From contig SHVT01000015.1 of assembly GCA_009694125.1 (NCBI GenBank), forward strand, positions 1 to 32,046: a DNA stretch of 32,046 bases, in the 5' to 3' direction. Source of the DNA: Rhodospirillaceae bacterium. GTDB taxonomy: Bacteria > Pseudomonadota > Alphaproteobacteria > CACIAM-22H2. The translations under genes were made by a program, and so were the position numbers. Below are positions 1 through 8,860 of this stretch, one piece after another. Each line of letters begins with the position of its first letter. Within the stretch, counting starts at the first letter, position 1. The notes under the pieces are model-generated. The model saw only the letters and a list, made by a program, of their open reading frames with translations, was not told the DNA's origin and did no database searches.

Positions 1-119
1 GTTTCGGTTCCTGATCACGGCTTCCAGACGAACCCGGTCAGCCGACGTGACGGTGATGGATATCCCGGTGCGCATGCGCCAGACTCGCACGCGCAACGCA
101 CGAGGGGAATCCCAACCAG

Positions 120-446
120 GACTCTTTCGTCAGGCAGGGGCCACTAGGCACGCGCAGCGGCAAGGAAATCCTGGCCCACGGTTTCAAGTGCTATGGGATG
201 GGCGCCGTCATCGGCACACGCAGGGCCGGTGCGGTCCGGGCCGGCCGAGCCTTCCTTTTGCCGGATAACAGCCTACATTTGCGGGCAGTCAGCGACGCGC
301 TGGTTGATGGAGCGAGGCTCGAAGGGTGGGGCGTCGCGCCGACGATCGAGGTGCCATTCCGGCTGGAATATTCCGATGGCGCCGATCCCGAGTTGGACCG
401 CGCCGTTGAAACTCTCGCCCGAACCGGGCGCGATCAGGGAAATTAG
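120..446 (+). pseudogene. C-terminal remnant of an S41-family (tail-specific) protease
   Basis: Read in one frame ending at the TAG at 444-446, this stretch gives a typical C-terminal part of an S41 peptidase. It shows TRSGKEILAHGF (about 150-185), then GMGAVIGTRRAGAV and GRAFLLPDNSL, and closes with RLEGWGVAPTIEVPF and ADPELDRAVETL. In the family SGKE contains the catalytic lysine region and the GVAP.. segment closes the protease domain. Upstream of about 120 I cannot find the PDZ or the serine-bearing core in any frame, and no start codon or ribosome site suits this piece. I read it as a decayed 3' fragment rather than a gene cut by the window edge, because the first 120 bases do not continue the fold. 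Family confidence is good; the extent of the break is uncertain. Confidence 0.6.
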
Positions 447-562
447 TTGGTCACCCAAGCCGAAATGCGCTATACCCCACCGAATACGGGGCACGCAATT
501 TCCCCAGGAATACCTACATATTGCTCGTGGCGGGTTCGGTGCCACGCTGGGTTTCGGGCCAC

Positions 563-588
563 GGAGAGTAACGCTGGAGAGTAACGCT
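563..588. repeat. Perfect 13-bp tandem duplication
   Basis: GGAGAGTAACGCT occurs twice back to back (563-575 and 576-588) in the gap between the S41 remnant and moaA. The rest of this roughly 240-base gap (447-689) shows no coding potential I trust, no recognisable molybdenum-cofactor riboswitch and no clear promoter. The duplication could be replication slippage or a tandem protein-binding site. Confidence 0.7.
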
Positions 589-689
589 TAAGTGACTCGT
601 TCGACCTGTAACCTAACCGTAACATTGTGTGAAATCCCGACGCGGCGCGTCGTCTCGAAACAAGATGAGTACCTGCGGAGGAGACTTTG

Positions 690-1736
690 TTGAACGTTCA
701 GACTGCAGACACTGCGATCATGGCCAAGGCGCCGATGCCGGCGCCGCTGATCGACCCGTTCGATCGGCCGATTACCTATCTGCGCGTGTCGGTTACCGAC
801 CGCTGCGATTTTCGCTGTGTGTATTGCATGTCCGAAGACATGACCTTCCTGCCCAAGGCGGAGGTCTTGACCCTCGAAGAAGTCGACCGGGTGTGCAGCG
901 CCTTCGTTCGCCTCGGCACAAGGAAACTCCGGCTGACCGGAGGTGAGCCTTTGGTGCGGAAGAACATCATGAGCCTTTTTCGCAGCCTCGGCCGGCATAT
1001 CCGTTCGGGCGCGCTCGATGAGCTGACGGTGACGACCAATGGCAGCCAGCTCGCCAAACACGCCGAGGAACTAAAGGCATGCGGCGTGCGGCGCATCAAC
1101 GTCTCGGTGGACACGCTGGATCCGGCGAAGTTCACCGAAGTGACCCGCTGGGGCAAGCTGGACAAGGTTCTCGAAGGCATGGAGGCCGCGAAAGCCGCGG
1201 GCCTCGATGTCAAGATCAACGCCGTCGCGTTGCGCGGCGTCAACGAAAGTGAATTCGACAGCATGGTCGCATGGTGCGGCGACAAGGGTTACGACATGAC
1301 CATCATCGAGGTCATGCCGATGGGCGACATTGGACCCGATCGCCTGGAACAATACCTGCCGCTATCCTTGGTGCGCGCGCGGCTGGCGAAGACCTGGACA
1401 TTGGAAGAGTCCGATTATCGCAGCGGCGGTCCGGCCCGATACGTCACGGTCAAGGAAACCGGCCGCAAGATCGGCTTCATCACGCCGCTCACCCATAATT
1501 TCTGCGAATCGTGCAACCGTGTCCGCCTGACCTGCACCGGGGTTCTTTACATGTGTCTCGGCCAGAACGACGCGGCGGATTTGCGGACGCCCATGCGCGA
1601 GGGTTTCAACGACGACCAGTTGGATGGAGCAATCCGCGAAGCGATCACCCGCAAGCCGAAGGGTCATGATTTCGTGATCGACCGGCGTCATCGCGGTCCG
1701 GCCGTCCCCCGACATATGAGCCTGACCGGCGGCTGA
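690..1736 (+). CDS. moaA: GTP 3',8-cyclase MoaA (molybdenum cofactor biosynthesis)
   Basis: MoaA is a radical-SAM enzyme that, with MoaC, converts GTP to cyclic pyranopterin monophosphate, the first step of molybdopterin synthesis in the cytoplasm. The N-terminal CDFRCVYC has the CX3CX2C spacing for the SAM-binding 4Fe-4S cluster. [10 protein letters not shown] is the SAM-contacting GGEP motif. The C-terminal [12 protein letters not shown] followed by MCLG supplies the CX2CX13C second cluster that binds GTP, and the protein ends in the double glycine expected for MoaA. The length of 348 aa is normal. A strong GGAGGAG at 677-683 favours the TTG at 690 (6-base gap); the in-frame TTG at 687 is closer than ideal and an ATG at 720 is a weaker alternative. 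No other moa genes are adjacent; a clear terminator follows, so it appears monocistronic. Confidence 0.96.
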   Translation: MNVQTADTAIMAKAPMPAPLIDPFDRPITYLRVSVTDRCDFRCVYCMSEDMTFLPKAEVLTLEEVDRVCSAFVRLGTRKLRLTGGEPLVRKNIMSLFRSLGRHIRSGALDELTVTTNGSQLAKHAEELKACGVRRINVSVDTLDPAKFTEVTRWGKLDKVLEGMEAAKAAGLDVKINAVALRGVNESEFDSMVAWCGDKGYDMTIIEVMPMGDIGPDRLEQYLPLSLVRARLAKTWTLEESDYRSGGPARYVTVKETGRKIGFITPLTHNFCESCNRVRLTCTGVLYMCLGQNDAADLRTPMREGFNDDQLDGAIREAITRKPKGHDFVIDRRHRGPAVPRHMSLTGG

Positions 1737-1756
1737 GGCCGCCATTTCGTCGGATC

Positions 1757-1788
1757 AAGGCGGGCCAAGTGGTCCGCCTTTGTCTTCT
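1757..1788 (+). terminator. Rho-independent terminator after moaA
   Basis: AAGGCGG and CCGCCTT flank a GCC/GGT inner stem and an AAGT tetraloop (1757-1780). This gives a stem of about 10 bp with one G-U pair, followed at once by the T-rich tract TTTGTCTTCT. It lies 20 bases past the moaA stop. Confidence 0.8.
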
Positions 1789-1877
1789 AGCCGCGGCTGC
1801 CCGCGGCATTTTGCCGGGACATCGAGCGGGTTATACTCGCCTCGGATGGACCCGCGGCTCGGCACCCAATTCCCGGC

Positions 1878-2645
1878 ATGAAATACGACAAGATCGCCCT
1901 GGTCGCATCACCATCGGCAGAGGCCCAGCGCGCATTGGCGGGGCTGCGGAAGCGTTTCGGCGGCGTTTTGCCGCGTCAGGCCGATCTCATCGTCGCGATC
2001 GGCGGCGATGGGTTCATGTTGGATACGCTGCACCGCTTCATCGATCGCGGCATACCGATCTATGGCCTGCATCGCGGGACCGTGGGTTTTCTGATGAACC
2101 GCGATTCGAGCCGCTCGCTGGAGCAGCGGATCGAAACCGCCGTGCCCACCATTCTACATCCCCTGCGGATGAAGGCTCGAACGCGGGGCCGCACCTTGAA
2201 ACAAGCCCTTGCCATCAACGAGGTGTCGCTTTTGCGTCAATCGCGCCTCGCCGCAAAAATACGCGTCACGGTGGACGGCAAGGAGCGGCTTTCCGAGTTG
2301 GTTTGCGATGGGGCCTTGGTCGCGACGCCGGCGGGAAGCACCGCCTATAACCTTTCCGCGCACGGTCCCATCATTCCGATCGGCGCCGGCATCCTGGCCT
2401 TGACGCCGATCAGCGCCTTCCGTCCCCGTCTCTGGCGCGGCGCGCTGCTGCCGCATACGGCCGTGGTGTCGTTTCATGTCCTGGAGCCGACATCGCGCCC
2501 GGTCAGCGCCACAGCCGACCATACCGAAGTCCGCGATGTGCTCGACGTCGAAATTTCGGAGGCGCGGGACGTCTCCCTGACGTTGCTCTTCGATCCGGAA
2601 CACAATCTCGAGGAGCGAATCCTGAACGAGCAGTTCCGAGCGTGA
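1878..2645 (+). CDS. nadK: NAD kinase
   Basis: NadK phosphorylates NAD+ to NADP+ with ATP and is the only de novo source of NADP in the cytoplasm. The protein has 255 aa, normal for alphaproteobacterial NadK. The GGDG motif with its catalytic aspartate is at residues 42-45 ([15 protein letters not shown]). It is followed by [13 protein letters not shown], the NEVSLLR segment and [13 protein letters not shown], which in the family bind the adenine and ribose of NAD. ATG at 1878 is the natural start because the conserved fold begins with [10 protein letters not shown]. The next reading frame starts 16 bases after its stop, so the two were probably co-transcribed. Nothing looks damaged here. Confidence 0.95.
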   Translation: MKYDKIALVASPSAEAQRALAGLRKRFGGVLPRQADLIVAIGGDGFMLDTLHRFIDRGIPIYGLHRGTVGFLMNRDSSRSLEQRIETAVPTILHPLRMKARTRGRTLKQALAINEVSLLRQSRLAAKIRVTVDGKERLSELVCDGALVATPAGSTAYNLSAHGPIIPIGAGILALTPISAFRPRLWRGALLPHTAVVSFHVLEPTSRPVSATADHTEVRDVLDVEISEARDVSLTLLFDPEHNLEERILNEQFRA

Positions 2646-2661
2646 ACCGGGCGGTCCGGCC

Positions 2662-3595
2662 GTGATCGAAACGGACGAACCCGTCGCGATCGCTCCGCCC
2701 GACCTCGCGGAATATCGGCACGGCCCGTTTGGCGTCGACTTTGTTCAGCACTTCGACAGCGGTTCTCCCGGACCGCATGTCTTGGTTTGCGCGCTCGTTC
2801 ACGGCAATGAATATTGCGGGGCCGTGGCGCTGGACCAATGGCTGCGCGCGCCGCCGAATTTGCGGGCCGGGCGGGTGACGGCCGCCTTCGTCAACATGGC
2901 CGCCTTCGGGCAATTCACCGCCGGCGATCCCCATGCATCGCGGTTCCTCGACGAGGATTTCAATCGCCTGTGGACGCCGGAAGTGCTGGACGGGCCCCGA
3001 TCGAGCCGCGAACTGACGCGCGCGCGGGACCTTCGCCGCTTGGTCGATGAGGCGGATTTCCTGCTCGATCTTCATTCCATGCAATATTCCTCGCCGCCTC
3101 TCCTGATGTGCGGTCCCCTCGAAAAGGGACGGCATCTGGCGTTCGCGCTCGGCCTGCCTTATGACGTGATCGCCGATGCCGGACATCGCGCGGGGCGCCG
3201 CCTGCGGGATTACGGCGGCTTCGGCGCCCGGCCAGCCCGAAGAACGCCTTGCTCGTCGAATGCGGTCAGCACTGGGCAAAGGACAGCGTCATTGTCGCAG
3301 GCGCCGTCCTGCGGCGGTTTCTCGCGCATCTTGGCCTGACCGATGGGGGCCGCGCCCCGCTGGCGCGCGCCCTCGCCTGATCAAGGTGACGGAGGTCGTG
3401 ACCGCCGCCACCGACGATTTCCACTTCGTCTTGCCCTGCACCGGCATGGAGGTCATCGCCCGCGCCGGAACCGCAATCGCCCGGGATGGCGGGCGGGCCA
3501 TCAACACGCCGCATGACGACTGTGTTTTGGTCATGCCGTCGCGGCGTCCGCGCAACGGGCAAACGGCGGTGCGCTTCGGCCGAATCTCGCCCTGA
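2662..3595 (+). pseudogene. Succinylglutamate desuccinylase / aspartoacylase family protein, two frameshifts
   Basis: This is a zinc carboxypeptidase-fold amidohydrolase of the AstE/AspA family, which hydrolyses N-acyl amino acids. From the GTG at 2662, frame 1 gives VHGNEYCGA (His and Glu zinc ligands), DEDFNRLW and LLDLHSMQ (third ligand, His). At about 3225-3231 the reading must drop one base to continue as ASPKNALLVECGQHW, and that frame stops at 3378-3380. The C-terminal beta domain (LIKVTEVVTAATDDFHF, then INTPHDDCVLVMPSRR, ending GQTAVRFGR) is in the third frame and ends at 3595. Both shifts equal the loss of a single base in G/C-rich runs. Joined, the three pieces make a near full-length protein of about 310 aa. 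It is either a recent pseudogene or an assembly with two indel errors. The substrate is not known. Confidence 0.85.
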
Positions 3596-3644
3596 TCCGG
3601 CGGTAGTAGCGTCCGCCTCCGGCATGCCGTATGAACAACGGTCG

Positions 3645-5510
3645 ATGACCTCGCCCGCCCAGCTTTTTAATCAGGCTTTCAGCCTGCACCAATCCGGTCG
3701 GCTCGCCGACGCCGCGCGCCTCTATCTCGCGATCCTCGAGCGGCAGCCGACCAATGCCAAGGCCTCCCACATGTTGGGCGTCATTGCCCTGCAACAGGGC
3801 GATACCGCGACCGCAATCAGGCGGATCTCGATCGCGGTCGCGGTCGAGGTCCGCAATCCCGACGCCCATTTCAATTTGGGCGAGGCGTTGAGGATGGCGG
3901 GCCGCCTGCCCGAAGCGGCGGTCAACCTGCGCCGGGCGGTGAGTCTCCGTCCCAAATTCGGCGGGGCGCACCACTCCCTGGCGATGGCACTCGACGCTTC
4001 GGGCCGGACCGCCGATGCTTTGCCGCATTACCGACAAGCCGTCGACCTCGATCCCAAGAACGCGACTGCCTTTAACAATCTGGGGGTAGCTTCGCAGCGT
4101 CTGGGGTATCCCGACCAAGCGCTGACCGCCTTCCAGCGTGCCGTGGCTCTAAACCCCGACTATGCCGACGCCCACATCAATCTCGCCAGCACGCTGAAGC
4201 TCGTGGGCCGTGTCGACGAGGCGCTTGCCGGCCTCCAGGGCGCGGCGTTGCGTTGGCCAAACCGGCCCAACGTCCACTACAACCTGGGTGTTGCGCTTGA
4301 GGCCCTGGATCGATTGGACGAGGCCGCGGCCAGCTATCTGCGCGCCACCGAGCTTGCCCCCGGCCATGCCAATGCCATCAACAATCTCGGTCTCGTCCGC
4401 GAACATCAGGGGCGGCTCACGGAAGCACTGACGATCTATGATCGCGCCATCGCGCTCGCCCCCACGATGGCGCCGGCTCATTACAATCGTGCCAATGACT
4501 TGCGTAAGCTGGGCCGTTACGGCGAGGCCGTGGACGCTTTTTCTCGCGCCATAGAATTGGCTCCGAAATATCGGGAGGCCTATTTCAACCGGGCGCTGGC
4601 CCGACTCACCCTCGGCGATTTCCAGCGGGGTTGGGTGGATTATTTGTATCGCGATCCGTCGCGGACTCCCGATCGGTTTCCCGCGGAGAAGCTGCCGGCG
4701 GATCTTCTTGGCCGGACAGTGTTGTTGCGGCGGGAACAGGGGATCGGCGACGAAGTTTTCTTCCTGCGCTTTGCACCCATCGTGGCGGCGCGTGGCGCCC
4801 GTGTGGTCGCGCAATGTGATCCGCGCCTGGTCGACATGGTCCGCCGCATGCCAGGGATCGCGGGCGCGGTTCCGACCAAGGAACCGGACCCGCCGTTCGA
4901 TCAAATGGTGTGGCTCGCGGATTTGCCGTTCCTTCTGGGCATCGATACACCGGCGGATTTGCCGGCGCCGGCGTCGATCGCGGTCTTGCCGGAGCGCCGC
5001 GCCCGGATGGAGGAACGTCTGGCGGCGTTGGGCGGGCCGCCTTATATCGGCGTGACCTGGCGGGCGGGCACGATCGAACACGGACGTTTCGACAAATCCG
5101 TGCCGGCGGCAGAATTGGCGACGGCGGTCAAATCGGTGCCCGCGACGATCGTGATGCTGCAACGCAAGCCCGAACCCGGCGAGCTCGCGGCGTTCGATGC
5201 CGGCCTCGGCCGCCCGGCGGGCGATCTCACCGGCGTCAACGACGATGTTGAGGACATGTTGGCGCTGGTCAGCCTGATCGACGACTACGTCACGGTGAGT
5301 AACGCCAATGTGCACTTTCGCGCGGCGGTGGGCAGGCCCTGCCGGTTGCTGCTCCCGACGCCGCCAGAATTCCGGTGGATGGCCGATGGTCCCCGTTCGC
5401 CATGGTTCCCGGGTTTTCCGCTGTATCGTCAAGGCGCCGATGGCGGCTGGTCGGGCGCCCTGGCCGCGGTTGTAAACGACCTTCGGCGGGCCTTTGCGGG
5501 GCGTTCTTGA
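3645..5510 (+). CDS. TPR-repeat protein with C-terminal glycosyltransferase-like (GT9/GT41-type) domain
   Basis: The first about 370 residues are tandem 34-residue TPR units. They are recognisable by recurring A-HYN-G or NN-G starts, and by alanine-proline ends such as ALNPDYADAHINLAS and ELAPKYREAYFNRALA. The last about 250 residues form a Rossmann-like domain with LLRREQGIGDEVFFLRF, a GVTWRAGT segment and a late VSNANVHFRAAVG stretch. That layout is shared by heptosyltransferase-like domains in TPR proteins and, more distantly, by O-GlcNAc transferase. The likely role is protein or surface-glycan glycosylation; donor and acceptor are unknown. The residue equivalent to the usual nucleotide-binding H in the late motif region is not obvious, so activity is uncertain. 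ATG at 3645 (621 aa) fits the start of the first TPR; ATG at 3624 is an in-frame alternative. No good ribosome site supports either. Confidence 0.8.
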   Translation: MTSPAQLFNQAFSLHQSGRLADAARLYLAILERQPTNAKASHMLGVIALQQGDTATAIRRISIAVAVEVRNPDAHFNLGEALRMAGRLPEAAVNLRRAVSLRPKFGGAHHSLAMALDASGRTADALPHYRQAVDLDPKNATAFNNLGVASQRLGYPDQALTAFQRAVALNPDYADAHINLASTLKLVGRVDEALAGLQGAALRWPNRPNVHYNLGVALEALDRLDEAAASYLRATELAPGHANAINNLGLVREHQGRLTEALTIYDRAIALAPTMAPAHYNRANDLRKLGRYGEAVDAFSRAIELAPKYREAYFNRALARLTLGDFQRGWVDYLYRDPSRTPDRFPAEKLPADLLGRTVLLRREQGIGDEVFFLRFAPIVAARGARVVAQCDPRLVDMVRRMPGIAGAVPTKEPDPPFDQMVWLADLPFLLGIDTPADLPAPASIAVLPERRARMEERLAALGGPPYIGVTWRAGTIEHGRFDKSVPAAELATAVKSVPATIVMLQRKPEPGELAAFDAGLGRPAGDLTGVNDDVEDMLALVSLIDDYVTVSNANVHFRAAVGRPCRLLLPTPPEFRWMADGPRSPWFPGFPLYRQGADGGWSGALAAVVNDLRRAFAGRS

Positions 5511-5676
5511 GCGGAGGTGGCGCGACGTTGTCAAGGCATGGCGCCGAGAGTGTTATTCTTCTACAATACGATCAATAAACGCGCGTCGGTATGCGCGTGA
5601 GGGGGAATGGGATGGTCCCACATTTGCTTGACCGCCGGCATGCCGGGCGCAGGTTGAAACCCGAAGGAGATTTGCA

Positions 5677-6150
5677 ATGAAACGGAAACCCACGTCAAAG
5701 GCGAAAAGCCGCAGAGCAGCGGCCGCGAGTGCGCCCGCGCCAACCGCATCGAGCGGCGCGGCAAAAACCGCGACCGCTGGCTGGCCGCCGATGAACCCGA
5801 CCGAAATGTTCAACCCGATGAAGGCCATCAAGGGTCTGACCGATCAGATGAACAATGGCGGCATGGGTGTGGCGACGCGTTACGGCAAGACCATCGCCGA
5901 AGGTTACAAGGATCTCGGCGACGAGCTGGCTACTTTCACCCAGACCTCGCTGGAAAAGCAGATGAAGAACGCCACCACCTTGATGACGTGCAAATCGGTG
6001 ACCGAGGCGCTCACCAAGCAGTCGGAAATGGCAAAGAGCGCCTATGACGATCTGATGGCAGCTTATGCCAAGCTATCGGAAATGTCGATGAAGCTGGCGC
6101 AAACGGCCATGTCCGAAGTGGGGCAGGGCAAGAAATCCGGCGGCGACTGA
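5677..6150 (+). CDS. Phasin family protein (polyhydroxyalkanoate granule-associated)
   Basis: This is a 157-aa protein. Its basic, alanine-rich N-terminus of about 45 residues is followed by a long amphipathic helical region, from MNPTEMFNPMKAIKGL through LEKQMKNATTLMTCKSVTEAL to AYAKLSEMSMKLAQTAM. This matches the phasin_2 type, in which the helical part coats PHA granules; the lysine/alanine-rich N-terminus resembles the PhaF-like tails that can touch DNA. GAAGGAGA at 5663-5670 gives a good ribosome site for the ATG at 5677. The 166-base upstream gap holds a 6-bp inverted repeat (5579-5598) and a 12-bp palindrome CCGGCATGCCGG (5634-5645). Either could belong to its leader or operator, but no known PhaR site is recognised. 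No PHA synthase is in the window. Confidence 0.85.
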   Translation: MKRKPTSKAKSRRAAAASAPAPTASSGAAKTATAGWPPMNPTEMFNPMKAIKGLTDQMNNGGMGVATRYGKTIAEGYKDLGDELATFTQTSLEKQMKNATTLMTCKSVTEALTKQSEMAKSAYDDLMAAYAKLSEMSMKLAQTAMSEVGQGKKSGGD

Positions 6151-6250
6151 AGGGTCGCGCTGACGGATACGGGGCAGATTTGCGGCGGCCTAAGGGCTGC
6201 TGCAACCCCTTGGGTGGGAGTGGCCGCGCTCGCCCCCGGCCCCGGGACGG

Positions 6251-7003
6251 CTAATCCTCGATCGGTTCATCGCCAAGCGATCGCATCAGATCTGCGACCG
6301 CCGCCGCCGCGGCTTGCGCCCGGGCCGGATCGGTACTGCGGATGACGATGGAGAGGCCGAAGCGGCGGTCGCGAAAAAACGGATAACTGCCGATTTCGAG
6401 ATCGGGAAATCGCTCCTGGATGGCGGTGAGTCCCGGCGCGATCGGGCCTTCCGTCAGGCGGCAGCTTAATGTTCGCGACAACATGGGCGCGCCGGTTCTC
6501 AGCCGGTGTTTGGCGCCGTCGAACATCGCCTGCATGATTGCCGGCACTCCCGCCAAAACAAGGACGTTGCCGATTTGGAAACCCGGCACCGTGCTGACCG
6601 GGTTGTCGATCAGGATCGCGCCCTGCGGCATATCCGCCATCTTCAGGCGCGGCGGCGTCAAGTCAGCCGGATTGGAATAATGTTGCCGGAGCCGGGCCAC
6701 GGCACCGGGATTGCTTAGAAGTGGCACGCCGAAGGCCTTGGCGATCGCCGCCGAAGTGATGTCATCATGTGTCGGACCGATGCCGCCGGTGGTGATGACA
6801 TAGTCGAACGCGGCGCGGCACTGGTTGACGGTAGCGACGATGACCGCCTCGACATCGGGTATGATGCGGGCCTCGAGCAGGCGGATGCCGCTCGCGCCGA
6901 GCCCCTTGGCCAGGTAGTTGAGATTGGTGTCCTGGGTGCGTCCGGACAGGATTTCGTTCCCGATGATGACGGCGCAGGCGGTAACGACGGCGGTCTTGGT
7001 CAT
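6251..7003 (-). CDS. CinA-like competence/damage-inducible protein, molybdopterin-binding domain only
   Basis: This is a 250-aa protein of the MoCF-biosynthesis/CinA N-terminal family. It has AVIIGNEILSGRTQDTN at the start, and TTGGIGPTHDD, the nucleotide/pterin-binding GGxGPTxDD motif, at about residues 73-83. A later segment, PGFQIGNVLVLAGVPAIM, is also typical. Family members act as ADP-ribose pyrophosphatases or NMN-amidase partners; this one lacks the C-terminal amidohydrolase domain, as is common for stand-alone alphaproteobacterial paralogues, so its reaction is not certain. ATG at 7003 is chosen because the fold begins at TAVVTACAVIIG; AAGGCA sits about 10 bases upstream. It is divergent from the YkgJ-like gene, with 58 bases between starts that must hold both promoters. 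Confidence 0.9.
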   Translation of the reverse strand: MTKTAVVTACAVIIGNEILSGRTQDTNLNYLAKGLGASGIRLLEARIIPDVEAVIVATVNQCRAAFDYVITTGGIGPTHDDITSAAIAKAFGVPLLSNPGAVARLRQHYSNPADLTPPRLKMADMPQGAILIDNPVSTVPGFQIGNVLVLAGVPAIMQAMFDGAKHRLRTGAPMLSRTLSCRLTEGPIAPGLTAIQERFPDLEIGSYPFFRDRRFGLSIVIRSTDPARAQAAAAAVADLMRSLGDEPIED

Positions 7004-7061
7004 GGCTGGCGTGCCTTGTCGGGTTGAGGCAAACTGCCTGTTCGAATTATCGGGGACCGAT

Positions 7062-8039
7062 ATGAATCGCAAGCAACGCCGTCGCAGCGAGGCCAAGGGC
7101 GCGCGCGGGATCACCGCGCCGGCGTCGGCCGCGACGGAGGAATTTTCCGCCGCCGACGCGTTTGCCCTTCTTCTCAGCCCGCGCGATCGCTACCACCCGC
7201 AAGACGGAACGTCGCCGTCCCAGGGTTATGTTTTCGACAGCATCTATGCCGCCACGCGCCGCCGTTTCGGTGGCGCCCCGAGCCTGCCGCGCCTGCTCGA
7301 TACCGTGCGCGAGGCCCAGGTTTTTTCCGAAAAGGCGTGGGCCAGCGCGCGGGCGCGGCCCGGCGCCTTGCCGGAAGGGCAGATTGCCTGCCGCAAGGGT
7401 TGTTCCTGGTGCTGCCATCAGCAGGTGAGCGTCAGCGTCGCCGAAGCCATCGCCATCGCCGATCATGTAAGCCGGCGTTTCGCGCCCGACCGGCTCGCGG
7501 CGCTGCGGACGCGGCTCGACGCGCTCGACCAACGCACCGCGGGTCTTGGGCCCACGGACTATGCAAGGACAGCGTCGCCCTGCGCCTTTCTCGAAGAGGG
7601 TTCCTGCTCGATTCATACGGTGCGGCCTTTTCGCTGCCGCGCCTATCATTCCACCGATGCGGATTATTGCCACTGGAAACTTGACCATCCGGAAGAGGCC
7701 GCCGCCGAACGCCGAGAGCGCCGCGTGCGGCCGGTCTATCCCGGCGAGCCGGTGCGGATTTTCGACGGCGCGCTGCGCGGAATGGCCACCGCCATCCGCG
7801 ATTCCGGCTTTCCGGGTGGCGCCCACTTCCTCACCGGCGCGGTCAGGATCGCGCTCAACCAGCCGGACGCCGGGGCGCGCTGGCTGAAAGGCGCCGCGGT
7901 CTTTGCCCCGGCGCTGATCCCGCCGGACATCCTGGCAGCCGAAATGGCCTCGGCGACCCCGTCGATGGTTCATGCCCCCGGCAACGCCGGGTCGGAAGGC
8001 CGACATTCTGATTTTCAGGAGACTTCGTTGCCGACATGA
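7062..8039 (+). CDS. YkgJ-family cysteine cluster protein
   Basis: This 325-aa protein has eight cysteines in the YkgJ/CxxCxxCC pattern: C110, C114, C117 and C118 in the CRKGCSWCC segment, C174 and C182 around FLEEGSCSIHTVRPF, C192, and C203 in DYCHWK. Such proteins are thought to hold a zinc or iron-sulfur centre; some relatives in flagellin modification are methylases, but most have no known role. A basic leader MNRKQRRRSEAKG precedes the domain. The ATG at 7062 follows GGGGA. The stop TGA shares bases with the ATG of the next gene (ATGA at 8036-8039), so translation of the two is probably coupled. Confidence 0.88.
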   Translation: MNRKQRRRSEAKGARGITAPASAATEEFSAADAFALLLSPRDRYHPQDGTSPSQGYVFDSIYAATRRRFGGAPSLPRLLDTVREAQVFSEKAWASARARPGALPEGQIACRKGCSWCCHQQVSVSVAEAIAIADHVSRRFAPDRLAALRTRLDALDQRTAGLGPTDYARTASPCAFLEEGSCSIHTVRPFRCRAYHSTDADYCHWKLDHPEEAAAERRERRVRPVYPGEPVRIFDGALRGMATAIRDSGFPGGAHFLTGAVRIALNQPDAGARWLKGAAVFAPALIPPDILAAEMASATPSMVHAPGNAGSEGRHSDFQETSLPT

Positions 8040-8860
8040 TGAACGACCTCAAGCTCGTCGATCGTTTCCAAGCGGAAGAAAGCGGCATCAAGCTGCACGG
8101 CCCGGAAGAATTTGACGCCATGCGGCGCGCGGGGCGGCTTGCCGCCGAAGTGCTGGATTACATCACGCCCCACGTCGTGCCCGGCGTGGCGACCGGGGAG
8201 CTTGACCGGCTGTGTCACCGCTACATCATCGACCATGGCGCGATTCCGGCGCCGCTTGGCTATCGCGGCTTTCCGAAATCGATCTGCACCTCGGTCAACC
8301 ATGTTGTGTGCCACGGCATTCCGGGGGACAAGAAACTCCAGGACGGCGACATCGTGAATATCGACGTAACCGTCATTCTCGATGGTTGGCACGGCGATAC
8401 CAGCCGCATGTACTTCGTCGGCGAGCCCAGTCTGAAAGCCCGGCGCCTGGTCGAGGTCACCTATGAATCGATGATGCGCGGCATCGCCGCGGTGCGGCCG
8501 GGCGCCACGCTCGGCGACATCGGTCACGCGATCCAGACCTATGCCGAGGGCAATCGGTTCAGCGTCGTGCGCGATTTCTGCGGCCACGGCCTCGGCCGCG
8601 TTTTCCATGACGCGCCCAGTATTCTGCATTACGGCCGCGCCGGTCACGGGGCGCGCCTGTGCGAAGGCATGTTCTTCACCATCGAGCCCATGATCAACGC
8701 CGGTCGCTGGGAGGTCACGCTGCTCGGCGATGGCTGGACCGCGGTGACCAAGGATCGCTCCCTTTCCGCGCAATTCGAGCACAGTGTCGGCGTGACTGCG
8801 GATGGGTGTGAAATCTTCACGCAATCGCCCACCGGGCGCCTCCGACCGCCCTATGGCTGA
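8036..8860 (+). CDS. map: Methionine aminopeptidase, type I
   Basis: Map removes the initiator methionine from nascent proteins in the cytoplasm, using two divalent metals. All five ligands are present: D110, D121, H184, E217 and E248. Each is offset by 13 from the Escherichia coli enzyme. The motifs are VNIDVTVILDGWHGDTSRM, CGHGLGRVFH, FFTIEPM and QFEHSVGV. The length of 274 aa is normal for alphaproteobacteria, with a short N-terminal extension and a proline-rich tail. The gene starts inside the stop of the YkgJ-like gene and its own stop lies 8 bases into radC, so it sits in a tightly coupled trio. AGGAGA lies about 13 bases before the ATG at 8036; the immediately following ATG at 8039 is equally possible. 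Confidence 0.97.
   Translation: MMNDLKLVDRFQAEESGIKLHGPEEFDAMRRAGRLAAEVLDYITPHVVPGVATGELDRLCHRYIIDHGAIPAPLGYRGFPKSICTSVNHVVCHGIPGDKKLQDGDIVNIDVTVILDGWHGDTSRMYFVGEPSLKARRLVEVTYESMMRGIAAVRPGATLGDIGHAIQTYAEGNRFSVVRDFCGHGLGRVFHDAPSILHYGRAGHGARLCEGMFFTIEPMINAGRWEVTLLGDGWTAVTKDRSLSAQFEHSVGVTADGCEIFTQSPTGRLRPPYG

Noticed and set aside
447-689. Possible molybdenum-cofactor riboswitch before moaA
   Set aside because: No conserved Moco aptamer blocks could be recognised in either orientation.
4149-5534. Long minus-strand open frame (461 codons) opposite the TPR gene
   Set aside because: It lies opposite well-conserved TPR coding sequence, is arginine/histidine-rich with no recognisable motifs, and is a by-product of high GC.
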